From Halalkalicoccus sp. CGA53 (lineage in GTDB: Archaea; Halobacteriota; Halobacteria; Halobacteriales; Halalkalicoccaceae): a DNA stretch of 64,000 nucleotides. Made by a program: the position numbers and the translations under genes. The notes under the pieces were generated by a model that ran no database searches, was not told where the DNA came from, and saw only the letters and a program-made list of their open reading frames with translations. Location: contig NZ_CP144125.1 of the NCBI RefSeq assembly GCF_036429475.1, positions 2,719,521 through 2,783,520 of the forward strand, read 5' to 3'. Below, in pieces: positions 42,066 to 50,815 of this stretch. Every line of letters begins with the position of its first letter. Positions within the stretch are counted from its first letter, which is position 1.

Positions 42066-43889
42066 ATGCGTTTCGCCCCGATCTCCGATCACGGCCTGAT
42101 CGGCGACGAGACCGCCTGTGCGCTCGTCTCGGGCGACGGAGCGATCGACTGGTGGTGTGCCCCGACGCTCGACGCGGAGAGCGTCTTCGCCGGGCTGCTC
42201 GACCCGGCGAACGGCGGGGAGTTCTCGATCCGGCCGATCGGCCCGTTCGAGAGCGACCAGTCCTACGTCCCCCGAACGAACGTCCTCCGGACCGTCTTCG
42301 AGACCGCGAGCGGGCGGGCGACGCTGACCGACTTCTTCCCGATGGACCACGAGCTCGCGGGTCGGAACTGTATCTACCGCGAGCTCGTCTGCGAGGAGGG
42401 GACGGTGACGGTCGAAGTCGTGTTCCGCCCGCGCTTTTCCTACGGCGAGGTCGAGGCAACCGTCGAGCGGCGCGACGGACAGCTCCGCGCGACCGGTGGC
42501 GGCCACGACCTCTGGCTCGCCACCGGCACCTCGGTTCGAACCCTGGACGATCGAGCGGTCGCGACCCCCACGCTCTCGTCGGGCGAGTCGATCCGCTTCG
42601 CAACGCGGTACGGCGACCGGGTCCCGTCGCTCTCGGAGTCCGAGGGGGTCAGAGAGCGGACCGAGGCGTTCTGGACCGACTGGGCCGACGGCTGTGACGA
42701 CCACGCGCCCGAGTGTATCGACGAGCGCTGGCACGACCTGACGAGGCGGTCGGGGCTCGCGCTGAAGCTCCTGATCCAGGAGGAGACCGGCGCTATCTGT
42801 GCGGCGCCGACGACCTCGCTGCCCGAGGCGATCGGCGGCCCGAGGAACTGGGACTACCGGTACAACTGGATCCGCGACGCGAAGCTCACGGTCCAGGCGC
42901 TCTACGCCCTCGGCCAGCGCGAGGAGGCCGAGCGCTACTTCGAGTGGTTCCTCGAGCTCTGCCGGAAAGAGCCCGCGGAGATCCAGCCGGTCTACGGGCT
43001 CGCCGGCGAGACCGACCTCGAGGAACGGGAGTCAGAGACGCTCTCGGGGTATCACCACTCACAGCCCGTCAGGATCGGCAACGCCGCAGCCCACCAGGAC
43101 CAGCACGACGTCTACGGGACGATCGTCCAGGCGATATACGAGACGCTCCAGTACGGCGACGGCCTCGACGACGAGGACTGGAGCTCCGTCCGCTCGATCG
43201 TCGATCACGTCTGCGAGGTCTGGGAGACGCCCGACGTCGGCATCTGGGAGTTCCGCGAGGAGCCGCGTCACCACGTCCACTCGAAACTGATGTGCTGGGT
43301 GGCGCTCGATCGCGCGCTCGCAATCGCCGACGAGTACGACCTCGACGCGCCGCGCGAGCGCTGGGAGCGAGAGCGCGACGAGATCCACGAGACGGTCTGC
43401 GAGCGGGGCTACAGCGAGGATCGGGGGAGTTTCGTCCAGTCGTTCGACGGCGAGGACCACCTCGACGCCGCGACGCTGCTGATACCGATCGTGGGCTTTC
43501 TTCCCGGCCACGACGAGCGCGTCCTCGGCACGATCGACGCGATCGAGGAGGAGCTCACGACCGACGACGGTCTCGTCTACCGCTACCGGCGCGACGACGG
43601 GCTGGAGGGCGAGGAGGGCGCGTTCGTGCTCTGTTCGTTCTGGCTGGTCGACGCGCTCGCGCTCGCCGGCCGGGTCGAGGAGGCCGAGTCGATCTTCGAG
43701 CGGGTCGTCGGGTTCGCGAACCCGCTGGGTCTGCTCGCAGAGGAGGTCGATCCCGGTACGAAAACCCACCTCGGGAACTTCCCGCAGGCTTTCTCGCACA
43801 TCGGGCTGATCAACAGCGCGCTCTACCTCGGTGCGGCCGGCGGCGCGGATATCGACGGCGGGGAGTTCAGCCTCAGCCCGTGTCCCTGA
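42066..43889 (+). CDS. GH15 glucoamylase/trehalase-type glycoside hydrolase
   Basis: 607 residues. The N-terminal beta-sandwich begins ISDHGLIGDETACALVSGDG (typical of GH15) and the (alpha/alpha)6 barrel starts near 250 (SLPEAIGGPRNWDYRYNWIRDAKLTVQAL). The acid Glu is probably in GIWEFREEPRHHVHSKLM, and the base Glu in LGLLAEEVDPGTKTHLGNFPQAFSH. No signal peptide is seen, so it acts inside, on maltodextrin, glycogen or trehalose. The start ATG directly follows the stop of the eIF2B-like gene. Confidence 0.92.
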   Translation: MRFAPISDHGLIGDETACALVSGDGAIDWWCAPTLDAESVFAGLLDPANGGEFSIRPIGPFESDQSYVPRTNVLRTVFETASGRATLTDFFPMDHELAGRNCIYRELVCEEGTVTVEVVFRPRFSYGEVEATVERRDGQLRATGGGHDLWLATGTSVRTLDDRAVATPTLSSGESIRFATRYGDRVPSLSESEGVRERTEAFWTDWADGCDDHAPECIDERWHDLTRRSGLALKLLIQEETGAICAAPTTSLPEAIGGPRNWDYRYNWIRDAKLTVQALYALGQREEAERYFEWFLELCRKEPAEIQPVYGLAGETDLEERESETLSGYHHSQPVRIGNAAAHQDQHDVYGTIVQAIYETLQYGDGLDDEDWSSVRSIVDHVCEVWETPDVGIWEFREEPRHHVHSKLMCWVALDRALAIADEYDLDAPRERWERERDEIHETVCERGYSEDRGSFVQSFDGEDHLDAATLLIPIVGFLPGHDERVLGTIDAIEEELTTDDGLVYRYRRDDGLEGEEGAFVLCSFWLVDALALAGRVEEAESIFERVVGFANPLGLLAEEVDPGTKTHLGNFPQAFSHIGLINSALYLGAAGGADIDGGEFSLSPCP

Positions 43890-43972
43890 TACGCACGGTC
43901 GTATCCGATCACCGGTGATCGCCAGTACGGGTCGGTGATCATCGGATGCGAGACTACGACCGTCCGTATGAG
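43886..43972. repeat. Long imperfect inverted repeat between convergent genes, with a 16-base palindrome
   Basis: CTGATACGCACGGTCGTA (43886-43903) and TACGACCGTCCGTATGAG (43955-43972) are inverted copies at 16 of 18 bases. Inside is the perfect 16-base palindrome CGATCACCGGTGATCG (43906-43921). It spans the space between the glucoamylase stop and the Azf-like gene stop, and resembles the element at 20866-20937. It may end transcripts from both sides. Confidence 0.6.
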
Positions 43973-43977
43973 CCCGG

Positions 43978-44745
43978 TCAGAATCCCTCGAGGACCTCGG
44001 CCGCGTCGTCCCGTGGCCGGTAACCGATCCCCTGAAGCGTCTCCGTTAGCGAGAGATACCGATCGGAGTTCGCGGAGATGACGTTCACCGTGAGCGGGGT
44101 CTGCTCGATCGGTACCCTCACTGCGCGTTCGATCGCGTCCCGGCAGTCCCCGGGGCTGAGCCACATCGCCCGGGCATAGCGAGCGCGCTCCTCGTCCTCC
44201 TCCTGAGTCTCGACCAGATCCGACTCGTCCATAAGCCAGCCGATCCGGAGGTCGATCACCTCGATGCCGTACCGGTCGGCGTAGAACGCCCCGAGCGCCT
44301 CGCCCGCGACCTTGCTCACGCCGTAGTAGGAGTCCGGTCGTGGCGGATCGTCCGGCGAGACGACCGAGGGCCGTTCGACCAGCGACTCCGGGTCGGCCGG
44401 GTCCGCGGCGTTCGCCATGTGCGTGACGTGGTTCGTGCTCGCGAAGACGACACGGTCGAGGTCCTCCTCGAGCGCCGCCTCGTAGACGTTGTACGCGCCG
44501 TCGACGTTCACCCCCTTCACCTCGTCCCATGCCGCCCGCGGCGAGGGGTTCGCCGCGAGGTGGACGACGACCTCGTGACCCGAGAGCGCCTCTCTCAGGT
44601 GCTCGTACTCGGTCACGTCGCAGACGACGCTGCCGAGGTCGTCGTGCTCGCTGTGGGTGATCGGTGTCACGTCGTGTTCGGAGAGCGCCGCCAGCGCCTG
44701 CTCGCCGACGGTTCCCGCCGCTCCCGTGACGGCTACCTTCGTCAT
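43978..44745 (-). CDS. NAD(P)-dependent dehydrogenase, Azf-like (glucose-6-phosphate dehydrogenase family)
   Basis: 255 residues from ATG 44745. The short-chain Rossmann motif is VTGAAGTVGEQAL, with VVVHLAANPSPRAAWDEV, RVVFASTNHVTHM, YYGVSKVAGEAL (Y-x-x-x-K) and a later AMWLSPGDCRDAI. This pattern fits the haloarchaeal Azf type, an NAD+-dependent glucose-6-phosphate dehydrogenase; other epimerases share it. With GH15 next door a role in sugar use is plausible. The start is set by the glycine-rich loop at the N-terminus. Confidence 0.8.
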   Translation of the reverse strand: MTKVAVTGAAGTVGEQALAALSEHDVTPITHSEHDDLGSVVCDVTEYEHLREALSGHEVVVHLAANPSPRAAWDEVKGVNVDGAYNVYEAALEEDLDRVVFASTNHVTHMANAADPADPESLVERPSVVSPDDPPRPDSYYGVSKVAGEALGAFYADRYGIEVIDLRIGWLMDESDLVETQEEDEERARYARAMWLSPGDCRDAIERAVRVPIEQTPLTVNVISANSDRYLSLTETLQGIGYRPRDDAAEVLEGF

Positions 44746-44797
44746 GGCCTCTGCTTCGGGTCTCCGACGCATAGCGACCCGCCCGGAGCGTGCAGGC

Positions 44798-45748
44798 TCA
44801 CTCCTCGACCCGGAATCCCGAGTGGACTCGCGCGAGTGCGGCCAGCCGTTCGTCGCGCTCGCGGGCGACCACCTCGGTCGACCGGTCGTACTCGAAGATC
44901 CCCGCGCCGCTCTCGACGCCGGTCCGTCCAACCGCCAGCCGCTCGTCGAGGGTCTCGTTCGGCTCGTCACAGTCGCTGAGTACCGGGTAGAGGTCGGCCG
45001 CGATCGTTCGAAAGAGGTCGAGTCCTGCGAGGTCCACCGTCTCGAACGGCCCGATCACCGAGGTGCGGCGCGCGTAACCGTCGCGAATCGCCCGGTTCAC
45101 GTCGGCCGCGCTCGCGACGCCTTCCTCGACGAGGTGGAGACACTCGCGCAGCACCGCGAACTGCACCCGGTTCCAGACGAACCCCGGAACGTCGCGCTCG
45201 ACAAGGATCGGGTCCTTTCCGACCGACTCGACGAACGCGCGGGTCTGATCGACCGTCTCGTCGCTCGTCCGCTCCCCACGCACCACCTCGACCGGGTCGA
45301 GCAGGTAGGGCGGGTACCACCAGTGACAGCCGACGACCCGATCCGCGACCGCCGGCACCGCCTCGCCGATCCGCGTGATCGGGATGCTCGAGGTGTTCGA
45401 GGCGAGGATAGTATCGCTGGGTGCGGCCTCGCCCACGCACTCGAACACCTCGCGTTTGATCGCGAGCTCCTCCGACACCGTTTCGAGGACGACGGTGCTC
45501 TCGCCGACCGCGTCCTCCAGATCGAGCGTGAACTCGATCCCGCTCAGGACGTCCGCTACACCCCGCTCGGTCGCGCCCGTCTCGCCGAGCACGTCGAGAG
45601 CCCCCTCGACTCGATTCCGGGCGTCCTCGAGGTTCGACTCGCGGTGGTCCACCAGCGTCACCGGGCGATCACGGAGCGCGAACTGCGTCGCCAGCCCGCC
45701 CCCCATCGCGCCCGCACCGACCACCGTAACGTGGCCTTCTCGTGCCAT
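44798..45748 (-). CDS. 3-hydroxyacyl-CoA dehydrogenase
   Basis: 316 residues. The NAD-binding motif is GHVTVVGAGAMGGGLATQFA, catalytic residues Ser/Asn in ASNTSSIPITR and His in GCHWWYPPYLLDPVEVV, and the C-terminal dimer domain starts PGFVWNRVQFAVLREC. It oxidises a 3-hydroxyacyl-CoA to the 3-oxo form or a related short 3-hydroxyacid. The gene lies 52 bases upstream (in reading order) of the Azf-like gene. Confidence 0.9.
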   Translation of the reverse strand: MAREGHVTVVGAGAMGGGLATQFALRDRPVTLVDHRESNLEDARNRVEGALDVLGETGATERGVADVLSGIEFTLDLEDAVGESTVVLETVSEELAIKREVFECVGEAAPSDTILASNTSSIPITRIGEAVPAVADRVVGCHWWYPPYLLDPVEVVRGERTSDETVDQTRAFVESVGKDPILVERDVPGFVWNRVQFAVLRECLHLVEEGVASAADVNRAIRDGYARRTSVIGPFETVDLAGLDLFRTIAADLYPVLSDCDEPNETLDERLAVGRTGVESGAGIFEYDRSTEVVARERDERLAALARVHSGFRVEE

Positions 45749-45825
45749 GATGTCACGAGACGGAGTACGGTGAAAGGCTGTCCGGTCGCCGGTACGCCTA
45801 TTCGCCGCGCGGCCGAACTGTGGAC

Positions 45826-46842
45826 ATGGACGAACGACCGGTCGGAGACCGCCCGATCGAGGGGCCGTGGCACCACGACGAGACGATCGTAAACGGCGTC
45901 AGACTGCACTACGTGGAGGCCGGCGAGGGCCCGCTCGTCCTCTGTCTCCACGGCTTCCCCGAGTTCTGGTACGCCTGGCGCGAGCAGATACCGGCGCTCG
46001 CCGAGGCCGGTTACCACGTCGTCGCCCCGGATCTCCGGGGGTACAACCGATCGGAGAAGCCCACGAGCCTCGCGAGCTACCGGATCGGCGAACTCGTTCG
46101 CGACTGCGTGGAACTGATCGGAACGTTCGACGACCAGGCGCACGTCGTCGCCCACGACTGGGGTGGGACGGTCGCCTGGGAACTCGCGGCCAGACATCCG
46201 GAGGTCGTCGATCGCCTCGCGATCCTGAACGCGCCACATCCGAGGGCGTTCGAACGGGAACTACGGACGGCGGATCAGCTCGGACGGTCGTGGTACACTT
46301 TCTTCTTCCAGCTGCCGGTGCTCCCCGAACTCGGCTTCCGTGTGGGAGGGTATCGAGTGGTGGAGAGCGCCGTGCAGGGGAGCGCCCTCCCGGGGGCGTT
46401 CAGCAACCGGGACAGAGAACGGTACGAGGCGGCGCTCGCACGACCCGGCGCGCTCTCTGCCGCGATACACTACTATCGTGCCGCCGGCCGGGGGGTGGTC
46501 CGCGAACTCCCGAAACGGGTGATCCCGGGCAGGGAGCCCGATCCCGAGTGGGTCTCGACGGGTGGTGAGGTAAGTACCGAAACGCTCGTCATCTGGGGGA
46601 TGAACGACGTCGCGCTCTCGCCGCGGCTCACCGAAGGGCTGGAGGAGTGGGTGGCGAACCTCCGGGTCGAACGGTTCGAGGAAGCGACCCACTGGGTGCA
46701 GGCCGATCGCCCGGCCGAGGTGAACGACCTGCTGCTCGACTTCTTCGACGGACCCGAACGCGAACCGTCCGGTTCTCACGTCGAGGCCCCGGGCCGACCC
46801 CTCCCGGGGGGAACGAACGACGAGCCTAAAGGAGAGTGGTGA
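45826..46842 (+). CDS. Alpha/beta hydrolase, epoxide hydrolase-like
   Basis: 338 residues from ATG 45826 (a GTG at 45820 is possible). Marks are VLCLHGFPEFWYAW (H-G-F-P), VVAHDWGGTVAWELA with nucleophile Asp in H-D-W-G-G, and His in EEATHWVQADRP. An Asp nucleophile in this setting is typical of epoxide hydrolases and haloalkane dehalogenases. A long helical cap lies near residues 145-225. The Pro/Gly/Glu-rich tail (PEREPSGSHVEAPG) is unusual. It is divergent from the 3-hydroxyacyl-CoA gene. Confidence 0.88.
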   Translation: MDERPVGDRPIEGPWHHDETIVNGVRLHYVEAGEGPLVLCLHGFPEFWYAWREQIPALAEAGYHVVAPDLRGYNRSEKPTSLASYRIGELVRDCVELIGTFDDQAHVVAHDWGGTVAWELAARHPEVVDRLAILNAPHPRAFERELRTADQLGRSWYTFFFQLPVLPELGFRVGGYRVVESAVQGSALPGAFSNRDRERYEAALARPGALSAAIHYYRAAGRGVVRELPKRVIPGREPDPEWVSTGGEVSTETLVIWGMNDVALSPRLTEGLEEWVANLRVERFEEATHWVQADRPAEVNDLLLDFFDGPEREPSGSHVEAPGRPLPGGTNDEPKGEW

Positions 46843-46860
46843 CGTACGTCCACGAGACCT

Positions 46861-47253
46861 ATGTCACAGGGGATCACCCACTTCAGTGTCGGCGCGGCCG
46901 CGACAGCGGTTCTCGTCACCCTCCTCCCGCCGTGTCCCTATTCCAGAACGCTCGTGCTCCTCGGTGGCGTCTGGGCTCTGATTCCCGACGCGGCGAAACT
47001 CGTCCCGCATCCGCTGCTACGACGGTTTCACCGGTGTCTCTGGGCGGATCTCTTCTGGTTTCACCGGACGCTGGATCGCCTCGACGAGGAGGACTCCGCA
47101 CGGATCGGCGCGCTGAGCCTGTCGGTTCTCCTCACCATCACTGCCCTTCTCGAACGGCGATCCTACCGCGTCTCGCGGCCCGATCGGGAGCGATCACGGA
47201 TTCCGTCGCCGTGCCGAGTGCGCCTCGTCCGGACCCTCGTGGGGTCGTCGTAG
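46861..47253 (+). CDS. Small membrane protein, YdjM/DUF457-like N-terminus
   Basis: 130 residues. The opening SQGITHFSVGAAATAVLVTLLP, with an early His then a hydrophobic helix, and VWALIPDAAKL are like the start of membrane-bound metal-dependent hydrolases of the DUF457/YdjM type, but it is shorter. Two or three membrane segments are seen and the tail is basic. The family link is weak. It follows the epoxide-hydrolase-like gene by 18 bases on the same strand. Confidence 0.6.
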   Translation: MSQGITHFSVGAAATAVLVTLLPPCPYSRTLVLLGGVWALIPDAAKLVPHPLLRRFHRCLWADLFWFHRTLDRLDEEDSARIGALSLSVLLTITALLERRSYRVSRPDRERSRIPSPCRVRLVRTLVGSS

Positions 47254-47308
47254 CCGATCGTCCCTCTCACTGGTCTCTGTCGTTTCGCAGTCGAGGAACC
47301 GTGAGTCC

Positions 47309-48430
47309 CTACGACGATCCCTCTCGGAGGTCGACCCACTCGCCGCGTGCGTCGCTACGTTCGATAGCGTCCATGACGCGCTGGGCGGCCAGTCCGTCGG
47401 CGAAACTCGGTGCGAACTCACCCCCGGAGTCCACAGCCGAGAGGAACTCGTAGTTCTCGTGGACGAACGTGTGCTCCCAGCCGACGACGTGGCCCGGCGG
47501 CCACCAGTGGTCGACGTAGGGATCGGACTCGTCGGTGACGAGCACCGTCTGGTAGCCCCGGTCGTCGCCGGTGAGCACCTCGAGTTCGTTCAGCCGTTCG
47601 AGCGAGAACCTCAGACTTCCCTCCGAGCCGTGGATCTCGATCGTGTGGTCGTTCTTGTGCCCGGTCGCGAACCGGGAGGCCTCGAAGCTCCCGACCGCGC
47701 CGTTCTCGAAGCTCGCCTGGGCCGTGTAGGCGTCGTCGACGGTCACCGGGCGTGTTTCGCCGTCGCCGGTCGGACGCTCCTCGACGAACGTTTCGAGGTG
47801 TCCGGAGATCCGCTCGATCTCCCCGGTCGAGTCGCCGACGAGAAAGCGCGCGAGGTCGATCGTATGGGAACCGAGGTCGCCGAGCGCGCCGCTGCCGGCC
47901 ATCTCGCTGTCGTTCCGCCAAGACCATTCGGCACCTGGATCGACCAGCCAGTCCTGGAGGTACCGCCCGCGGACGTGACGGATCTCGCCGATCTCGCCCG
48001 CCTCGATCAGGTGTCGGGCGTACTGGATCGCCGGGACGAACCGGTAGTTGAACGCACAGCCGGCGGGAATGTCGGCGTTCGCGGCGGCCTCCGCCATTCG
48101 TTCCGCCTCGTCGAGGGTGGGTGCGAGCGGCTTCTCGCAGAAAGTGGGGACGCCCGCCTCCAGGGCGGCGATCGACGGCTCGGCGTGGACGTGGTTCGGC
48201 CCGAGGTTGTAGAAGACGTCGACCTCCTCGATCGCCGTCCCCCAGTCGGTTTCCGTCCGCTCGAACCCGAGGTGGTCGGCCGCCTCCGCCAACGCCTCCT
48301 CGTCGCGGCCGACCAGCACGTCGCGGGAGACCTCCGGTGCCTCCGGGAAGAACATCGGGAGGCGGGCGAGCGCGTTCGCGTGGGCTTTTCCCATGAACCG
48401 GTAGCCGAGGACGCCGACGGAGAGTGACAT
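47309..48430 (-). CDS. Gfo/Idh/MocA-family oxidoreductase
   Basis: 373 residues. The N-terminal Rossmann opening is VGVLGYRFMGKAHANALARL (G-x-x-x-x-G variant), then VPTFCEKPLAPTLDEAERMA with the family Lys, and AGCAFNYRFVPAIQYARHLIEAG, and a beta-sheet C-terminal domain with GDLGSHTIDLARFLVG carrying the catalytic His. The family oxidises sugars, inositols or their phosphates with NAD(P). The substrate is unknown; the paralog at 51825-52922 is in the sugar cluster. Confidence 0.9.
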   Translation of the reverse strand: MSLSVGVLGYRFMGKAHANALARLPMFFPEAPEVSRDVLVGRDEEALAEAADHLGFERTETDWGTAIEEVDVFYNLGPNHVHAEPSIAALEAGVPTFCEKPLAPTLDEAERMAEAAANADIPAGCAFNYRFVPAIQYARHLIEAGEIGEIRHVRGRYLQDWLVDPGAEWSWRNDSEMAGSGALGDLGSHTIDLARFLVGDSTGEIERISGHLETFVEERPTGDGETRPVTVDDAYTAQASFENGAVGSFEASRFATGHKNDHTIEIHGSEGSLRFSLERLNELEVLTGDDRGYQTVLVTDESDPYVDHWWPPGHVVGWEHTFVHENYEFLSAVDSGGEFAPSFADGLAAQRVMDAIERSDARGEWVDLREGSS

Positions 48431-48475
48431 AGCCGGGGCTACAGCGCGTTCTCCCTTAGCTGTCGGGGATCGAGA

Positions 48476-48791
48476 TCACGGCCAGTCGACCAGGTACTCG
48501 ACGACGTCGTCGAGCGAGGGATACGCCTCGTCTACGCGCTCGGTCCCACGGCGGACGTCCCTCGGTCTCATCGTCTCGTCCGCGATGAACACGCCAGCGT
48601 GGTCGTCCCCGTTCGAGAACTCCTTTCGATCGTAGGGGAAGCGCTCGATCCGATTCAACGGCCGACGTGAGTACGTCTCGGTCCGGCACACCCTTACCGA
48701 TCGTATCACCCGCACGTTTCACGTCGTGGCCGCCAGCTCTGAGTGCGGAGACGTGTGCCGGTTTCACCCTCTCGGCGGCGAGGATCCGCAT
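48476..48791 (-). pseudogene. Broken DUF5615-type (PIN-like) toxin with frameshift
   Basis: Read from ATG 48791 the frame gives MRILAAERVKPAHVSALRAGGHDVKRAGDTIG up to VESDRAL, as in DUF5615. At a run of four G (48635-48638 on the plus strand) the frame shifts, and FPYDRKEFSNGDDHAGVF, DVRRGTERVDEAYPSLDD and VVEYLVDWP to the stop at 48476 complete the family pattern in the other frame. The N-terminal active-site block, D-E-N in active members, is A-E-R here, so the toxin was probably dead before or after the shift. The paired antitoxin gene is intact. Confidence 0.75.
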
Positions 48792-49079
48792 TCAGGTGTG
48801 CGTCGGGGATTCCTTCGGGTCGACGGGCCGGTCCTCACGGATCCGCTCGATCGACGAACGCGAACGCGAGACGGTCGAGCGGAGCGTCTGAGGATCGACG
48901 AACGCGAACGCGAGCGCCGAGTGGACGTCGGCGACCGAGAGACCGTCGAAGCTCGCGGCGATCGCCCCGGGTGTCTCGCCACCCTCGTACCGACGGTCGA
49001 CGTGGATGACGCCGATTCGCGTTCCATCGAGGCGAGGGTCACCACCCAGAACCCCCTCGCCCGTAACGACGGCCTTCAT
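48792..49079 (-). CDS. DUF433-type antitoxin
   Basis: 95 residues from ATG 49079. The block TGEGVLGGDPRLDGTRIGVIHVDRRYEGG, then ETPGAIAASFDGLSVADVHSALAFAFVDPQTL matches DUF433, a small helix-turn-helix-like family found with DUF5615 toxins. The C-terminal tail (RSTVSRSRSSIERIRE) is longer than usual. It starts right before the toxin start with adjoining codons, so they formed one operon. The partner toxin is frameshifted. Confidence 0.8.
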   Translation of the reverse strand: MKAVVTGEGVLGGDPRLDGTRIGVIHVDRRYEGGETPGAIAASFDGLSVADVHSALAFAFVDPQTLRSTVSRSRSSIERIREDRPVDPKESPTHT

Positions 49080-49250
49080 ACCCTCTCACACTATCGAATC
49101 TCAACTCCGGCGGGCATCCGAAACGTGACCATCGGGGATACCCGGACCGACCGTAAGACGTGGCTATCCGATCGATCTCGTCGCGGGTAATCTGACGCTC
49201 TCGGTGGGAGATCGAAAACGTCGTCGCCCTCCAGCGAGAGACCGAAGCCG

Positions 49251-50060
49251 ATGACCGTCCCAACCGACCTGCTGCTCGTCTCCGCGGTCGGCCTGATCAC
49301 GGGTCTCGCGACCGGCCTCGGCGTCCTCCCCTTTTTCGTCGTCGACGAGATCGGCGACCGTGCGATCGTCGTGCTCTGGGGGCTCGCCGTGGGGATCCTG
49401 CTCTCGGTGTCCGTCTTCGGCCTCGTCGGCGAGGGGCTGACCGAGGGCGATCCGCACTCCGTCGGTCTGGGCTTCGCCGCGGGCGTGGCGTTCGTCCTCG
49501 CCGCCGACCGTCTCGTCGCGAGCGTCGAGTTCGGCCCGGGGGCGACGGGGGCGGTCGACCCGAGTACGCTCGTGCTCACCGTCGGCGTCCTGACGCTCCA
49601 CAGCCTCCCGGAGGGTATCGCGGTCGGCGTCGCCTTCGCCGACCTCGGCCTCGACGGCGAGGGAACCCTGTCCCTCCTCGGGTGGGAGATCCCCGCGCTG
49701 GCGGTCTTCGTGAGCGTCGCAGTCTCGATCCTGAACGTCCCCGAGGGGCTTGCGATCGCCATCCCGCTCGTCGCCGCCGGGATCGCGAAGTGGAAGGTCG
49801 TCGGCTGGGCGGTCTTCTCCGGGCTCCCACAGCCGATCGGTGCCGCCCTCGCCTACACGTTCGTGACGAGCGTCGAGACGCTGCTCCCGCTCAGCTTCGG
49901 CTTCGCCGCCGGGGCGCTCGTCTACCTCGTCCTCGTTGAGTTCCTCCCGGCCGGCGTGGAGTACGGCTCGGGGCTCCCGAGACGGGGTCGGCCCGAGCTG
50001 ATCGGGGGGATCGGCGTCGGACTCGTGACGATGATCGGGCTGCTCGTCCTCGTCGGCTGA
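49251..50060 (+). CDS. ZIP-family metal transporter
   Basis: 269 residues with eight predicted helices. The family marks are the helix 4 HSLPEGIAVGVAFADLG (H-S-x-P-E-G) and helix 5 ILNVPEGLAIAIPLVAAG (N-x-P-E-G), which form the metal site. The long loop rich in His seen in some members is absent. It imports zinc or another divalent metal. Start ATG 49251. It is divergent from the DUF433 gene across 171 bases in which I see no gene. Confidence 0.92.
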   Translation: MTVPTDLLLVSAVGLITGLATGLGVLPFFVVDEIGDRAIVVLWGLAVGILLSVSVFGLVGEGLTEGDPHSVGLGFAAGVAFVLAADRLVASVEFGPGATGAVDPSTLVLTVGVLTLHSLPEGIAVGVAFADLGLDGEGTLSLLGWEIPALAVFVSVAVSILNVPEGLAIAIPLVAAGIAKWKVVGWAVFSGLPQPIGAALAYTFVTSVETLLPLSFGFAAGALVYLVLVEFLPAGVEYGSGLPRRGRPELIGGIGVGLVTMIGLLVLVG

Positions 50061-50150
50061 TCGGTCCGTCGACTACGGGACCGCTAGGCCCCGTCGTCCG
50101 ATCGGTCTTGTCCGTCCGTATCGGCGCGGATGGTGTCGAAGGGGGTCGAC

Positions 50151-50714
50151 CTACGGAACGGGGAGGAACCGCGCTGTCTCGAGGAGTCCGAAGGCGATGG
50201 CGACGAGCGCCCCGAGGTAGAGCGTGTTCCCGGCTGCCGAGAACAGGAGGAACCGTCCGACCGGGTAGTGGCTCAGCCCGGCCGGAATGCTCATCAGGTT
50301 GCGGACGAGGGGGACCGCGTTGGTGAGACAGAGCGCGGCCCCGCCGAAACGGTCGAAGTAGCGGGTGACGAACGCCATCCGACGCTCGCCGACCCCGCTC
50401 CGGACGACGAACGGGAGCCGATCGGCGTACGGGACTCGTCGCCTGATCCCGAAGAACTCGGGGCTCTCCTCGTTGAACCCGCGGTAGAGCGTCCACTGTC
50501 CGAGCGTCGAGGCGGCGACGCTCGCGGCGGCCAGGAGGACGAGCACCGACGTCGGCGGGGTGGCGAGCGCGACGTAGGCGACGAACAGGGCTGCCGGCGG
50601 GGTGACCTTGCCGACCACCATCCCGTCGAAGTAGAAGAGGACGAGGATCAGCGGGACGCCGATCGCCTCCAGCATCGACCAGACCGCCGGACTCGGGTCG
50701 ACGATCGCGTCCAT
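50151..50714 (-). CDS. DedA-like membrane protein
   Basis: 187 residues from ATG 50714. Helices include SMLEAIGVPLILVLFYFDGM, PPAALFVAYVALATPPTSV, and LVLLAAASVAASTLGQWTLYR, and a re-entrant-like segment FGGAALCLTNAVPLVRNLMSIPAGL with the P-x-x-R-x-x-x-S/P pattern of the DedA/VTT family. The family is linked to lipid scrambling and membrane stability. An upstream in-frame extension is not convincing. It follows the TIM-barrel gene by 101 bases. Confidence 0.8.
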   Translation of the reverse strand: MDAIVDPSPAVWSMLEAIGVPLILVLFYFDGMVVGKVTPPAALFVAYVALATPPTSVLVLLAAASVAASTLGQWTLYRGFNEESPEFFGIRRRVPYADRLPFVVRSGVGERRMAFVTRYFDRFGGAALCLTNAVPLVRNLMSIPAGLSHYPVGRFLLFSAAGNTLYLGALVAIAFGLLETARFLPVP

Positions 50715-50815
50715 GGCCGGCCGTTCGGGCGTCGGGTACTTCAACCGATCCGTCGGGACCGACTTCGAGGAGGAACCGGCTTCCGACCCGGTCGGCACGG
50801 ACCATCCGGTGGTCC

